Shown piece by piece: positions 7,915-16,201 of a stretch of 64,000 bases of DNA (the first letter of the stretch is position 1; each line of letters starts with the position of its first letter). The position numbers were made by a program, and so were the translations under genes. This DNA comes from an uncultured Porphyromonadaceae bacterium (GTDB lineage: Bacteria > Bacteroidota > Bacteroidia > Bacteroidales > Muribaculaceae): the NCBI GenBank assembly GCA_900545955.1, contig URAU01000011.1, positions 1-64,000 on the forward strand. The letters run 5' to 3'. The notes under the pieces are model-generated. The model made no database searches and had not been told where the DNA came from. It saw only the letters and a program-made list of their open reading frames with translations.

Positions 7915-9432
7915 CTACTGGAGGGTGTCGCGGATGGCGCGCCCGATGTTTTCGGCGATGTCGGAGGCGACCACGCCGTAGTCGCCGTGGTCGGCGGCTG
8001 CCAGTTCGCCGGCAACACCATGGATGTAGACGGCGATGAGCGAAGCCAGTTCGGCGGGATAGCCCTGTGCGAGCATGGCGAGAAGTACGCCTGTAAGGAC
8101 GTCGCCGCTGCCGGCGGTGGCCATGGCGGGGGTGCCCGAAGAGTTGAAATATACCTTCCCGTCGGGGCGCACGATGGCGGTATAGTGGCCTTTGAGGATA
8201 ATCAGAATGTTGTAGTATTTTGCCATCTCGATGGCTTTGCGCAGCCGGGCTTCGGCCGATGGCTGCGGGCCGAACAGACGGTCAAATTCTCCGGCGTGGG
8301 GTGTGATGATGCTCAATACGGGGATTGTGTTGAGCATCGACGGGCGCACGGCCATGCAGTTGAGGGCGTCGGCATCGAGCACTACTGGTTGCGAGGCCGA
8401 CGCGAGGAAGTCTTCGAGCGCTTTGACGGTCAGCTCGTTGGTGCCGATTCCGGGGCCTACGGCTATAGCGTTGAAATGGCGCTCCGGATGGATTTCGGCG
8501 ATATTCTGCTCGCCGCGGTTGTAGCGGTAGAGTGCTTCGGGAACGGCGGTCTGGAGAATCTGGTAGCCCCATTTCGGGGCGTTGACGGTGAGTTTCCCTA
8601 CGCCGGCGCGGAGGCATCCGCGGGCGGCGAGTACGGCCGCGCCCATCATTCCGTATGAGCCGGCGTAGAGCACGGCGTTGCCGAAATCGGCTTTGGAGGC
8701 GAATTCCTTGCGGGGGCGCAGGCGCCGGCTTACGTCGCGCTTCTCGACGAGGCAGAAGTTGGCGGGGGTAGCGGCGATGGCCTTCTCGCTAAGGCCGATG
8801 TCGAGCACTTTCCATTCGCCGATCAGCTCGGCGTTGTCGGCGATGAAGAAGCTGATGCGCGGAAACTGGATGGCGAGCGTCAGCGTGGCGTGGACTGTGT
8901 TGCGGTTTACGATGTTGGGATTCCAGTCGCCGAACATCCCGGAGGGGACGTCGATGGAAACTACGGTTGCGTCTTCGTCGTTGAGGTTTTGTACGAGCGA
9001 TTTGAATCCACCTTTAAGCTCCTCGCGGAGTCCGGAGCCGAAAAGGCCGTCGATTACCAGATGTGCCGACGTGATTTTGGGCATGGTGAAGCGGGTCTGC
9101 ACCTCGCAGAACTGGATTTCAGGGATCTCGCGGAGCAGGCGGTCGCGCAGAGCGGCGCAGTCGGACGAGAGCTTGTCGCCGCCGATGTTGAATAGGTAGA
9201 CGTCGGGACGAAAACCGCGCTCCCAGAGCAGTCGCGCGGCGGCCAGGGCATCGGCTCCGTTGTTGCCGGGTCCGGCGAAAACTATCGTGGGTTTGTTGGA
9301 GCGCCAGCGGGTGGCTATTTCGCTTGCCACACCTTCGCCGACCCGCTCGATGAGTTCGAGGGGGGAGACGGCTTCGCCGTCGATGGTGGCGCGGTCGATG
9401 GCGCGTATTTCTTCGGTGGTGAAAAGTTTCAT
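7915..9432 (-). CDS. nnrE/nnrD: Bifunctional NAD(P)HX epimerase / ADP-dependent dehydratase
   Basis: A 505-residue fusion that repairs hydrated NADH and NADPH. The N-terminal half (about 1-215) is the YjeF_N epimerase, with FAGPGNNGADALAAARLL near residues 50-67. The C-terminal half is the carbohydrate-kinase-like dehydratase, with YAGSYGMMGAAVLAARGCLR, the glycine-rich VGPGIGTNE, HAGEFDRLFG and the catalytic ATAGSGDVLTGVLLAMLAQG. The length and domain order match the usual bacterial fusion. The DUF4831 gene follows it closely. Alternative names are yjeF or ykl-type proteins; the function is firm. Confidence 0.93.
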   Translation of the reverse strand: MKLFTTEEIRAIDRATIDGEAVSPLELIERVGEGVASEIATRWRSNKPTIVFAGPGNNGADALAAARLLWERGFRPDVYLFNIGGDKLSSDCAALRDRLLREIPEIQFCEVQTRFTMPKITSAHLVIDGLFGSGLREELKGGFKSLVQNLNDEDATVVSIDVPSGMFGDWNPNIVNRNTVHATLTLAIQFPRISFFIADNAELIGEWKVLDIGLSEKAIAATPANFCLVEKRDVSRRLRPRKEFASKADFGNAVLYAGSYGMMGAAVLAARGCLRAGVGKLTVNAPKWGYQILQTAVPEALYRYNRGEQNIAEIHPERHFNAIAVGPGIGTNELTVKALEDFLASASQPVVLDADALNCMAVRPSMLNTIPVLSIITPHAGEFDRLFGPQPSAEARLRKAIEMAKYYNILIILKGHYTAIVRPDGKVYFNSSGTPAMATAGSGDVLTGVLLAMLAQGYPAELASLIAVYIHGVAGELAAADHGDYGVVASDIAENIGRAIRDTLQ

Positions 9433-9481
9433 AGTGTATCGGAAGGGTCAGGGTTGCGCGTGGAGCGCCCCATCGCTCACG

Positions 9482-9497
9482 CAAAATTACAAAAATA
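9482..9497 (-). promoter_or_regulatory. Candidate -7 boxes of nnrE/nnrD
   Basis: Two abutting minus-strand matches to TAnnTTTG: TAATTTTG (9482-9489) and TATTTTTG (9490-9497), 50-65 bases before the ATG. Only one is likely used. A 12-base tandem repeat (tttcacaagaga, twice, from about 9528) lies just upstream. Confidence 0.45.
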
Positions 9498-9598
9498 TTC
9501 GGGGTTATCGGTATGCGGATGGCAACATTTCACAAGAGATTTCACAAGAGAAATATTTCGTAGATTGAGAACCACATTGCAGGATGCTCTTGTGGCCT

Positions 9599-10597
9599 TC
9601 ATCTTTTTAACATGCCGCGGATTTCCCTGTCGAAGTCCGAATCAATGCGCTGAGTGGGATTGAAAAGGTCGTATTCGGTTTCTGCTTTGGCTTTTGCCTC
9701 CGCTGCAGAGACTTTTCCCCGGTCGGGAAGAGTCTTATAATCATTGAATGTCAGGAATTTGTCGACGCTTGCCGCAAACTGGTCCATATTGAAAACATTG
9801 CCGCGCTCAATCTGGCCTTCGATATAGTCGAAATAGGATGTGACAGTACGTTCGAGCGAACGGATTTCTTTTTCGGAAAGATAATTTTTCGCGACGGAAA
9901 CATCGGATTTCAGAATGCGGCCTCTGGGAGCATATTTCCACGTAGTCAGGCCCATATGAGGTTTGGTATGGTCGGCTCCGGCATGGATTATTTCGGCCGC
10001 GGTATGGCCGGTGATGGCATAATGGAATCGGTTCTGCACCATGGCATAAAAATCTCTGGTTGTCGGGGCGAGACGGTCGTAGTCGATGCTACATTCGGCG
10101 TATATATCGGTGATTTGCTGCCATATGCGGCGTTCGCTTGCGCGGATGGAGCGGACGCGCTCAAGGAGTTCGCGGAAGTAGTCCTGGCCGAACGCGGCGT
10201 TACCCTGCTTGAGGCGTTCGTCGTCGAGTACGAATCCTTTGCGTATAAACTCGTTGAGAACGCGCGTGGCCCATTGGCGGAACATCGTGGCGCGTCGGCT
10301 GTTGACGCGGTACCCGACACTTATAATGGCATCGAGGGAATAAAATATCTGTTCGCGTTTAACCCGTCTGGTACCTTCCTGTTGAACTATTTCCATTTTG
10401 GAAATAGTTGCGTCTGCATCAAGCTCTTCCTCTTCATAGATATTGGCCAGATGCTTGTTTATGGCAGGAATTCCTACGCCAAAAAGCTCAGCCATGGCTT
10501 TTTGGGTGAGCCATAGGGTTTCATTTTCAACATAGGCCTGAACCGCTCCGGCATTGTCGGGGAGATTGTATATGATAAACTGGATGTCTTTTGCCAT
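9599..10597 (-). CDS. RhuM family protein
   Basis: A 332-residue protein of the RhuM family, named after a gene of a Salmonella pathogenicity island and common on bacterial genomic islands. The molecular role is not settled. The N-terminus has the helix-turn-helix-like pattern LWLTQKAMAELFGVGIPAINKHLANIY, followed by the family's YSLDAIISVGYRVNSRRATMFRQWATRVLNEF. The second half is helical, with YDRLAPTTRDFYAMVQNRFHYAITGHTAAE. It is full length. It stands alone with its own promoter and no partner gene. The base composition looks less GC-rich than the neighbours, which suggests acquisition by transfer. Confidence 0.88.
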   Translation of the reverse strand: MAKDIQFIIYNLPDNAGAVQAYVENETLWLTQKAMAELFGVGIPAINKHLANIYEEEELDADATISKMEIVQQEGTRRVKREQIFYSLDAIISVGYRVNSRRATMFRQWATRVLNEFIRKGFVLDDERLKQGNAAFGQDYFRELLERVRSIRASERRIWQQITDIYAECSIDYDRLAPTTRDFYAMVQNRFHYAITGHTAAEIIHAGADHTKPHMGLTTWKYAPRGRILKSDVSVAKNYLSEKEIRSLERTVTSYFDYIEGQIERGNVFNMDQFAASVDKFLTFNDYKTLPDRGKVSAAEAKAKAETEYDLFNPTQRIDSDFDREIRGMLKR

Positions 10598-10670
10598 TAT
10601 GCCTAAAGGTTTGTTTCAATCAGATTTTCATGAGCCGTCGGCATCAATTGAAATCATATGCTTATGATTA

Positions 10671-10678
10671 CAAAGATA
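10671..10678 (-). promoter_or_regulatory. -7 box of the RhuM gene
   Basis: TATCTTTG on the minus strand, about 75 bases before the ATG. Confidence 0.5.
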
Positions 10679-10764
10679 GGGATTTTTCGGGCCGGATTGG
10701 TGGCGGGGATGGCAAAAAAAGAAAATATTTGGGCGGGGATTGCCTGTAGATGGAAAACATTGTG

Positions 10765-10772
10765 TAATTTTG
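10765..10772 (+). promoter_or_regulatory. -7 box of hpt
   Basis: TAATTTTG on the plus strand, with the predicted start only about 12-15 bases before the hpt ATG at 10791. A second match, TATTTTTG, sits too close to the ATG to be used. Confidence 0.55.
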
Positions 10773-10790
10773 CGTAACTATTTTTGCCCG

Positions 10791-11336
10791 ATGAAACAAG
10801 TGACATACAACGGGCTCACTTTCGAGCCCTACATTGAACGTGAGAAGATCCAGAAGCGTATCGAGGAACTGGCAAAGGAGATTACGGCCGAATTCAAGGG
10901 GCGCCGTCCGCTGCTGGTATGCGTGCTCAACGGCGCATTTCCGTTTGCCTCCGAGCTTTTTCTGAACATCGACACCGATGCCGAAATAGCGTTTATCCGC
11001 CTGAAGAGCTACGAGGGGACCTCGTCGACCGGGACGGTGAAGGAGGTGATGGGGCTTACGGCCGACGTAGCCGGGCGCCCAGTGATTCTTGTGGAGGATA
11101 TCGTAGACACCGGCCAGACCATAGAGCGGCTCGTGGAGACAATTTCGGCCAAGAACCCCTCGGAGGTGAAAATCGCCACGCTGCTTTTCAAACCGGAGAG
11201 CCTGCAGTGCGACGTGAGGCCCGATTATGTCGGGTTCGCCATTCCGCCTAAATTCATCATCGGATTCGGCCTCGACCTCGACGGTCTGGCACGCAATCTG
11301 AAGGATATATACGTTCTGAAGGAGACTGCCGACTGA
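10791..11336 (+). CDS. hpt: Hypoxanthine phosphoribosyltransferase
   Basis: A 181-residue purine salvage enzyme that makes IMP (and GMP) from hypoxanthine or guanine and PRPP. The PRPP-binding motif VILVEDIVDTGQTIERL is clear, as are the N-terminal LLVCVLNGAFPFASEL segment and the C-terminal FIIGFGLDLDGLARNL. I use the ATG at 10791, which gives MKQVTYNGLTFEPY; a longer frame would start before the predicted transcription start. It is followed by adk after 139 bases in the same direction. The hpt-adk pair is common in Bacteroidales. Confidence 0.94.
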   Translation: MKQVTYNGLTFEPYIEREKIQKRIEELAKEITAEFKGRRPLLVCVLNGAFPFASELFLNIDTDAEIAFIRLKSYEGTSSTGTVKEVMGLTADVAGRPVILVEDIVDTGQTIERLVETISAKNPSEVKIATLLFKPESLQCDVRPDYVGFAIPPKFIIGFGLDLDGLARNLKDIYVLKETAD

Positions 11337-11475
11337 CAGGCACATCTCTCATTCCGACGGCAAAGCCTCCCGGACCTGACAACCACCATCTTACATCCCC
11401 CCGACGGCGCGCGAGCGATACGACCGGGGGATTCCGGTATGCTCTGCGACAACCAACAAACTGACAGCTAATAGA

Positions 11476-12057
11476 ATGAACGTTGTGATATTCGGTGCCC
11501 CCGGTAGCGGGAAAGGCACTCAAAGCGAAAAACTGATAAAAAAATACGGGCTTCACCATATATCGACCGGCGAAGTGCTCCGCGACCATATTGCCCGCAA
11601 GACCCCCATCGGCCAGATTGCCAATACCTACATCAAGCAGGGACAGCTCATTCCCGACTCGCTGATGATTCGCATCCTAGAGGAAATTCTCGACAACGAG
11701 CCCAAGGCAAAGGATGGCGTGATTCTCGACGGCTTCCCGCGCACGGTGCCTCAGGCCGATGCGCTGAAGCGCTTTTTCGAGCGCCGCGGCCAGAAACTGC
11801 ATCACGTAATCGGACTTGAGGTGCCCGAGGACGAGCTGATGGTGCGCATGATACGCCGCGGCCAGCAGACCGGCCGCGCCGACGACAATCCCGAGACCAT
11901 CAAAAACCGCCTGAAGGTATACCACGAGTCGACCACCCCTCTGCGCGACTACTACATGAAGGAGGGAAAATACCGCCGCATCGACGGCCAGGGCGATGTC
12001 GACGCCATCTTCAGCCGCATATCCGCCGCCATCGACTCCCCCGAAGCCGCCAGCTGA
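11476..12057 (+). CDS. adk: Adenylate kinase
   Basis: A 193-residue enzyme that interconverts ATP, AMP and ADP. The P-loop GAPGSGKGTQ is at residues 7-16, the AMP-binding STGEVLRDHI follows, and DGFPRTVPQADAL is present. The LID is the short form (RRGQQTGRADDNPETIKNRL), without the long zinc-type insert, as is normal in Bacteroidota. The gene between hpt and the exopolysaccharide locus ends 7 bases before the convergent WecG gene, so their 3' ends meet. The expected next gene in many relatives, obgE, is not here. Confidence 0.96.
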   Translation: MNVVIFGAPGSGKGTQSEKLIKKYGLHHISTGEVLRDHIARKTPIGQIANTYIKQGQLIPDSLMIRILEEILDNEPKAKDGVILDGFPRTVPQADALKRFFERRGQKLHHVIGLEVPEDELMVRMIRRGQQTGRADDNPETIKNRLKVYHESTTPLRDYYMKEGKYRRIDGQGDVDAIFSRISAAIDSPEAAS

Positions 12058-12064
12058 AGTCAAA

Positions 12065-12823
12065 TCATAACCCGCCGGCAAAAGGGTCGTTGTATTTTCC
12101 CCTGAGTTGCCGCAGGAAGTGCCTGAAAAATACCGGATCGTCGACCAGATACCTGCGCGCCATGCGCTTCGGCTCCTGAATTATTCTGTATAGCCATTCC
12201 AGCGCCAGACGCCGCATCCATATCGGCGCGCGCTTTATGTTGCCTGCCTCGAAATCGATGGTAGCGCCGAGAGCCATCCACAGACGTACCGACGGCATTT
12301 CGTGCCGATGGGCCATTATCCATTTTTCCTGTTTGGGCGCACCTACGCCTACGAGGACGACTGTAGCTCCGCTTTCATTTATGGAGCGGGCTATGTGGCG
12401 GTTCTCTTCCTCATTGTTTTCAAAACCATAGCTCGGCGAGAGTGCGCCGACCACTATGTTGCGCTTCATTCGGGCGTTGATTCGGCGCATGGCCTCCTGA
12501 GCGACGCCTTCGGCTGCACCGAGCAGGAAAATGCGGCAGTCCGGATCGTCGCGGTGGTATTCATAATAGGATGTAAAGAAACTGCTTCCCGGAATGGCCT
12601 CGCGGAACGGCCTGTCGGTAAGCCGCGAGCACAGCTGCAGCACTCGCGAATCGCATACCACCCACTCGGCTGCGCGATAGGCTTCGTAGAAACTTCGGTC
12701 TGTCTGGAGTTTTACGAGATGATCGATATTGGGCGTGACAAGCACTCCGTCGCGCAGCGAAGCAAGGAGCTCATCGCGAGTAGTATCGAGCACATCAATG
12801 TTAAGAATCCGTATCTTTTCCAT
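12065..12823 (-). CDS. WecG/TagA/CpsF family glycosyltransferase
   Basis: A 252-residue GT26 enzyme that transfers a sugar, typically a ManNAc-type or glucosyl residue, to a lipid-linked intermediate on the inner face of the cytoplasmic membrane. Conserved elements: VTPNIDHLVKLQ near the N-terminus, VVCDSRVLQL, FLLGAAEGVAQEA and VGVGAPKQEKWI. The ATG at 12821-12823 was chosen because it gives the conserved MEKIRILNIDVL and lies one base after the stop of the upstream GT4 gene, implying translational coupling. It is the last gene of the exopolysaccharide operon. Confidence 0.9.
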   Translation of the reverse strand: MEKIRILNIDVLDTTRDELLASLRDGVLVTPNIDHLVKLQTDRSFYEAYRAAEWVVCDSRVLQLCSRLTDRPFREAIPGSSFFTSYYEYHRDDPDCRIFLLGAAEGVAQEAMRRINARMKRNIVVGALSPSYGFENNEEENRHIARSINESGATVVLVGVGAPKQEKWIMAHRHEMPSVRLWMALGATIDFEAGNIKRAPIWMRRLALEWLYRIIQEPKRMARRYLVDDPVFFRHFLRQLRGKYNDPFAGGL

Positions 12824-12824
12824 T

Positions 12825-13949
12825 TCAAGTGTCTGCCTTAGTATTCGGGTGCGGACCGTCGGAGTGTGTGGCCGGCTCGGGAAGCAACGTGGAGTATATC
12901 CTGGCAAGATGGCTGAAGACCTGCGGGGGGAAGTATTGCCGAACGTCTGAGAGCGCCTTCTGCCCGCGGATTTCCACCTGCTGCGGGTTTGAGATGTACC
13001 ACCTGAGGGCAGCAGCGATGCAGTCGGAGCGCCCCGGGGGGATGAGCGTTCCGTTGTTGCCGTCGCGCACGAGCTCGGGTATACCGCCTACGGGCGTGGT
13101 AATTACCGGCATGCCGCTTGCCATAGCCTCGAGGATGGCTATGGGAAGCCCTTCGTTGTAGGATGGAAGTATATAGATGTCGGCCCATTCCAGAGCCTCG
13201 GTTTTGGCGCTGCCCGATACCCATCCCATATATGAAGCGATGTTCTGCAGGCCTTTAGCCTCGATTTCGGAGCGTATGTCGCCATCGACTTCATTGCCTC
13301 CGAAACGCACCTCGATTCTGCCGTCGAAATACTCTTTGTCGGATGCGAGGGCCGTCAGCAAATCGGAGGCTCCCTTTCGCCGGCTGATTTCTCCGAGATA
13401 AAGCACCCTAAGAGGGTGGTGGGCTGTCTTTGCGTTTTCGCTTTGCCCGGGGGCCACAGGATTTTTCAGCACCTCGATTTTCCCGGGCGGCATCCCGATG
13501 GAAGCAAAATACTGTTTCCATGATTCCGAAAGGGCTATAAGCAGGTCGACACTTCGGAGGGTCGATATTATGGACTGCTTATCGGCGGATGCTTCGTAGA
13601 ATTCCTTGAAATCCGCGGCATGCTCATGAAGGATTACCTTCTTACCGAAACGCCTGGCCATACCGATGAAAATGCGGCAACGGCTGAACGACGCGTTGGC
13701 CGCGCCATGGATGTGTACGATTCTTATACGCCGGTCCAGCAGCAGTAGGAGCGCCGTGCGCACCATAGCCTGGAGCATATAGAAGGCCTTTACTGCCTTC
13801 GGCCCGAGACGCCATGTCGGTATGAACCGCATGCCGTCGATATGGCGGTCGTAGCTCACCAGTACCGACGTCATGCCGCCCTTGGTCTTTTTGGATACTC
13901 CAAGGAACAGCACCTGGGAGGCGATGTGCCTGTCAATCAGTTTGGCCAT
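12825..13949 (-). CDS. GT4 family glycosyltransferase
   Basis: A 374-residue GT-B enzyme of family GT4 that would add a sugar from a nucleotide donor to the growing repeat unit. The N-terminal domain has the glycine loop KKTKGGMTSVL and VHIHGAANASFSR. The C-terminal domain has VLYLGEISRRKGASDLL and the donor-binding E-x7-E motif in YNEGLPIAILEAMASGMPVI, then GGIPELVRDGNNG. Its first 17 bases overlap the end of the DUF6492 gene and its stop is one base from the WecG gene, so the three are tightly linked. The sugar specificity cannot be read from the sequence. Confidence 0.92.
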   Translation of the reverse strand: MAKLIDRHIASQVLFLGVSKKTKGGMTSVLVSYDRHIDGMRFIPTWRLGPKAVKAFYMLQAMVRTALLLLLDRRIRIVHIHGAANASFSRCRIFIGMARRFGKKVILHEHAADFKEFYEASADKQSIISTLRSVDLLIALSESWKQYFASIGMPPGKIEVLKNPVAPGQSENAKTAHHPLRVLYLGEISRRKGASDLLTALASDKEYFDGRIEVRFGGNEVDGDIRSEIEAKGLQNIASYMGWVSGSAKTEALEWADIYILPSYNEGLPIAILEAMASGMPVITTPVGGIPELVRDGNNGTLIPPGRSDCIAAALRWYISNPQQVEIRGQKALSDVRQYFPPQVFSHLARIYSTLLPEPATHSDGPHPNTKADT

Positions 13950-14844
13950 TCCAGAGTCGCTTTACGGTAGCTTCTATTTCGGAGAACTGGAGATAGGTGT
14001 CGGAAAGATTTTTGCGGTCGCGTTTCTGCAGGCATACGCCTTCCACCTCCGGCTGCTCCATCGCCCTGCCGATTGCCTGCCCGAGACTTGCCGAATCACG
14101 GAAAAGCGAGATGTCGACAACCGGAAACGGACGCTCTGCGATGTGGAAGTGGTTGCGGCCGCCCAGCACCCGGTCGGTGTAGATGTCGTAAAGGTAGTAT
14201 TCGCTGAAGCGGTATGTGTTGGCCAGCGCGAGTTTCCAGTTTCTGAACGGCGCGCGACGGGAGATGTCGGTAAGCATGGCCGTGAGGTTTTCGCGCTCGA
14301 AACATGTAGGCTGACACATATAGTTGTAGCGCCTTGTTTCCGCAGCGCCTTTTTCTATCGGGAGCAGTTTCTCCGCGGCATCGCAATATTCGTCGTGGCT
14401 CGGCTCGCCGGTATTGTCGACGCGATACATCATGCATCGGCCATCTGGGTGTACCCATCTGCCGATGTCGAACGGGCGCATGAACGCTATCTCAGAGTCT
14501 ATATGAAACACGGCATCGTATTCCCGGCCGATATGCTCGAATACGGCAAGCTTGCAGATCTGCTGCACAATCCATTCGCGCACCGGAAGTGTAAACGGGC
14601 TGATGTGGAAGTGGTGGCCGGCGATTTTCCATGGCACACGCACAAAGCCGCGCGGCAGAAGCGTACCTTTGCGAGCCACGCGGTGACGGCCGTAGCAAAG
14701 CGGTGCGAACATAGCCTCGTCTTCGTCGTTCACGAAAATGAAGTGGTCGATGTCAGGGGCAAATCTGTCGATGCTTTCGCATAGCAGCCGGCACTCGTCG
14801 AAATCAGCTTTGTAGGATTGTGTGACAAATGCGATGTGTTTCAT
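13933..14844 (-). CDS. DUF6492-like putative glycosyltransferase
   Basis: A 303-residue protein that looks like a GT-A fold transferase of the DUF6492 type. It opens with MKHIAFVTQSYKADFDECRL and has a likely metal-binding acidic motif AVFHIDSEIAFMRPFD around residue 110-125, which resembles a DxD site. Other features include a His/Phe-rich stretch (GHHFHISPF). There is no signal peptide, so it is cytosolic. Position between an acyltransferase and a GT4 gene supports a part in exopolysaccharide synthesis. The family has not been well characterised, so the activity is an inference. Confidence 0.75.
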   Translation of the reverse strand: MKHIAFVTQSYKADFDECRLLCESIDRFAPDIDHFIFVNDEDEAMFAPLCYGRHRVARKGTLLPRGFVRVPWKIAGHHFHISPFTLPVREWIVQQICKLAVFEHIGREYDAVFHIDSEIAFMRPFDIGRWVHPDGRCMMYRVDNTGEPSHDEYCDAAEKLLPIEKGAAETRRYNYMCQPTCFERENLTAMLTDISRRAPFRNWKLALANTYRFSEYYLYDIYTDRVLGGRNHFHIAERPFPVVDISLFRDSASLGQAIGRAMEQPEVEGVCLQKRDRKNLSDTYLQFSEIEATVKRLWNGQTD

Positions 14845-14870
14845 GGTTTACAAAGGTAGCAAAATACTTT

Positions 14871-15398
14871 CTAACGGCCAAAGCGGCTTCGTATGGGTTT
14901 TGCCGGGTTGCCTCCTACTATAGTATAGGGTTGCACATCGTGTGTAACAACCGATCCGGCGGCGATGATACTTCCCTGGCCGATGGTATGACCCGGGGTA
15001 AGGATGCTGCGGACGCCTATCCAGCAGTCGTCGCCGATGGTTGTGGGCAGATGTGTCTGCTCCGCCTTCTGGAAACACATCGGGATGCTTGTGTCTGCGA
15101 AATTATGGTTGTTGGCAACTATATGGACTTCGGGAGCCATCATGACGTAGCGGCCTATGCGGGTGTTGTGAGGAACGACACAGTTCTCCCCGATGCCGCT
15201 GTAGTCGCCTATTTCAATCTCCGAGCCGTTGCCGAAGTATGCATGGCGGTCGATGGTGGAGATTTTGCCGCATTTCTTGAAAATACGTTTTGCGCAAAAC
15301 ACCCTTATGGCGTTCGACATGCGGCCGACCACGGGCATATACGACCCGGGAAGATGGGTGGCAAATCCGTAGTATATCAGAAGATAAAGTTTTTTCAT
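14871..15398 (-). CDS. Hexapeptide-repeat acyltransferase (exopolysaccharide locus)
   Basis: A 175-residue left-handed beta-helix acyltransferase, probably O-acetylating a sugar with acetyl-CoA. Repeats of the isoleucine-rich hexapeptide run from about residue 45 to the end, for example IGDYSGIGENCVVPHNTRIG and IGDDCWIGVRSILTPGHTIG. The conserved catalytic His region is HIVANNHNF. The N-terminus has a short hydrophobic stretch (LYLLIYYGFATHL). I chose the ATG at 15396-15398; an ATG at 15443 just after the previous stop would add 15 polar residues. The closest named relatives are maltose/galactoside-type O-acetyltransferases. Confidence 0.85.
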   Translation of the reverse strand: MKKLYLLIYYGFATHLPGSYMPVVGRMSNAIRVFCAKRIFKKCGKISTIDRHAYFGNGSEIEIGDYSGIGENCVVPHNTRIGRYVMMAPEVHIVANNHNFADTSIPMCFQKAEQTHLPTTIGDDCWIGVRSILTPGHTIGQGSIIAAGSVVTHDVQPYTIVGGNPAKPIRSRFGR

Positions 15399-15443
15399 TT
15401 GGTTGCACCGGTGTTTTGGTGAATTGTATGAATCGGTGGCCAT

Positions 15444-16184
15444 TTACCGTGTACCCGTAACTGCGGCTTTCAGCTTCTGGATTGTGCGGGTGGCCCTGGC
15501 TCCCAGCAGGCGCTGCAACGATTTTTTCATGCGCCAGCTGCGGGGCATCCAGCTCCCGGCAAAATGATGGATGGCCACCGTACGTGGAGTGACGTTAAGT
15601 TGTAGCGTCACGGTGTGAAGGGGTGAGAAATATTCGGAGGGCAACACGCAGATTTTTTCGGACGCCGGATCGAATTGCGAGATGTCGGGAATGTCGACGA
15701 GCAAGAAATTGCGGTCGATTATCTCAGTGAAGATTTCGGGCATGGTGAGGCGGTCGAACGAGCCGTCGGGGCGCACGAAATGGCGGCCGTCGTAGTGGCG
15801 GAGCACTTCTTTAAAAAGCAGCGTCCCCTTTTGTGAGCCCATGCAGGCTGCCTCTACCGACCATCCTCCCGACTCGCGGCACAAAAAATAAGGCAGATGC
15901 AGAAATTCATCGAAATTGCGTAGCACCTCGACGTCGGAATCCAGATAAATTCCACCTTCGGTATACAGAGCGTAGGCGCGCACCCAGTCGGCCGCGAAGG
16001 CATACTGGCGGTTGTCGAACGCCTCGCGTACCCAGTCGGGACAGTTGCCGCCCAGACGCTCGAAATTCCACAGACGCAGTTCATAGTCTGGAAGTGCCTT
16101 TTTCCAGGAATCAATGCAGCGCTGTATCTTGGGAGGAAACGGGTCGTCGCTCAGCCAGCAGTAGTGTATTATCTTGGGTATCAT
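15444..16184 (-). CDS. GT32-type glycosyltransferase (Gly_transf_sug)
   Basis: A 246-residue transferase with the DxD sugar-binding motif in GGIYLDSDVEVLRNFD, the hallmark of this family (mannosyl- or galactosyltransferases). It begins MIPKIIHYCWLSDDPFP, the standard start of the family, which is why the ATG at 16182-16184 is preferred to the TTG two codons earlier. The C-terminal AIHHFAGSW is also typical. The last 35 residues are basic and could touch the membrane. It lies 17 bases after the Wzy-like gene in the exopolysaccharide operon. Confidence 0.9.
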   Translation of the reverse strand: MIPKIIHYCWLSDDPFPPKIQRCIDSWKKALPDYELRLWNFERLGGNCPDWVREAFDNRQYAFAADWVRAYALYTEGGIYLDSDVEVLRNFDEFLHLPYFLCRESGGWSVEAACMGSQKGTLLFKEVLRHYDGRHFVRPDGSFDRLTMPEIFTEIIDRNFLLVDIPDISQFDPASEKICVLPSEYFSPLHTVTLQLNVTPRTVAIHHFAGSWMPRSWRMKKSLQRLLGARATRTIQKLKAAVTGTR

Positions 16185-16201
16185 GGGCAAATCAGTGGCC
16201 T

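Noticed and set aside
9528..9551. Short tandem repeat taken as a possible CRISPR start
   Set aside because: Only two abutting 12-base units with no spacers; no CRISPR array or cas gene is present.
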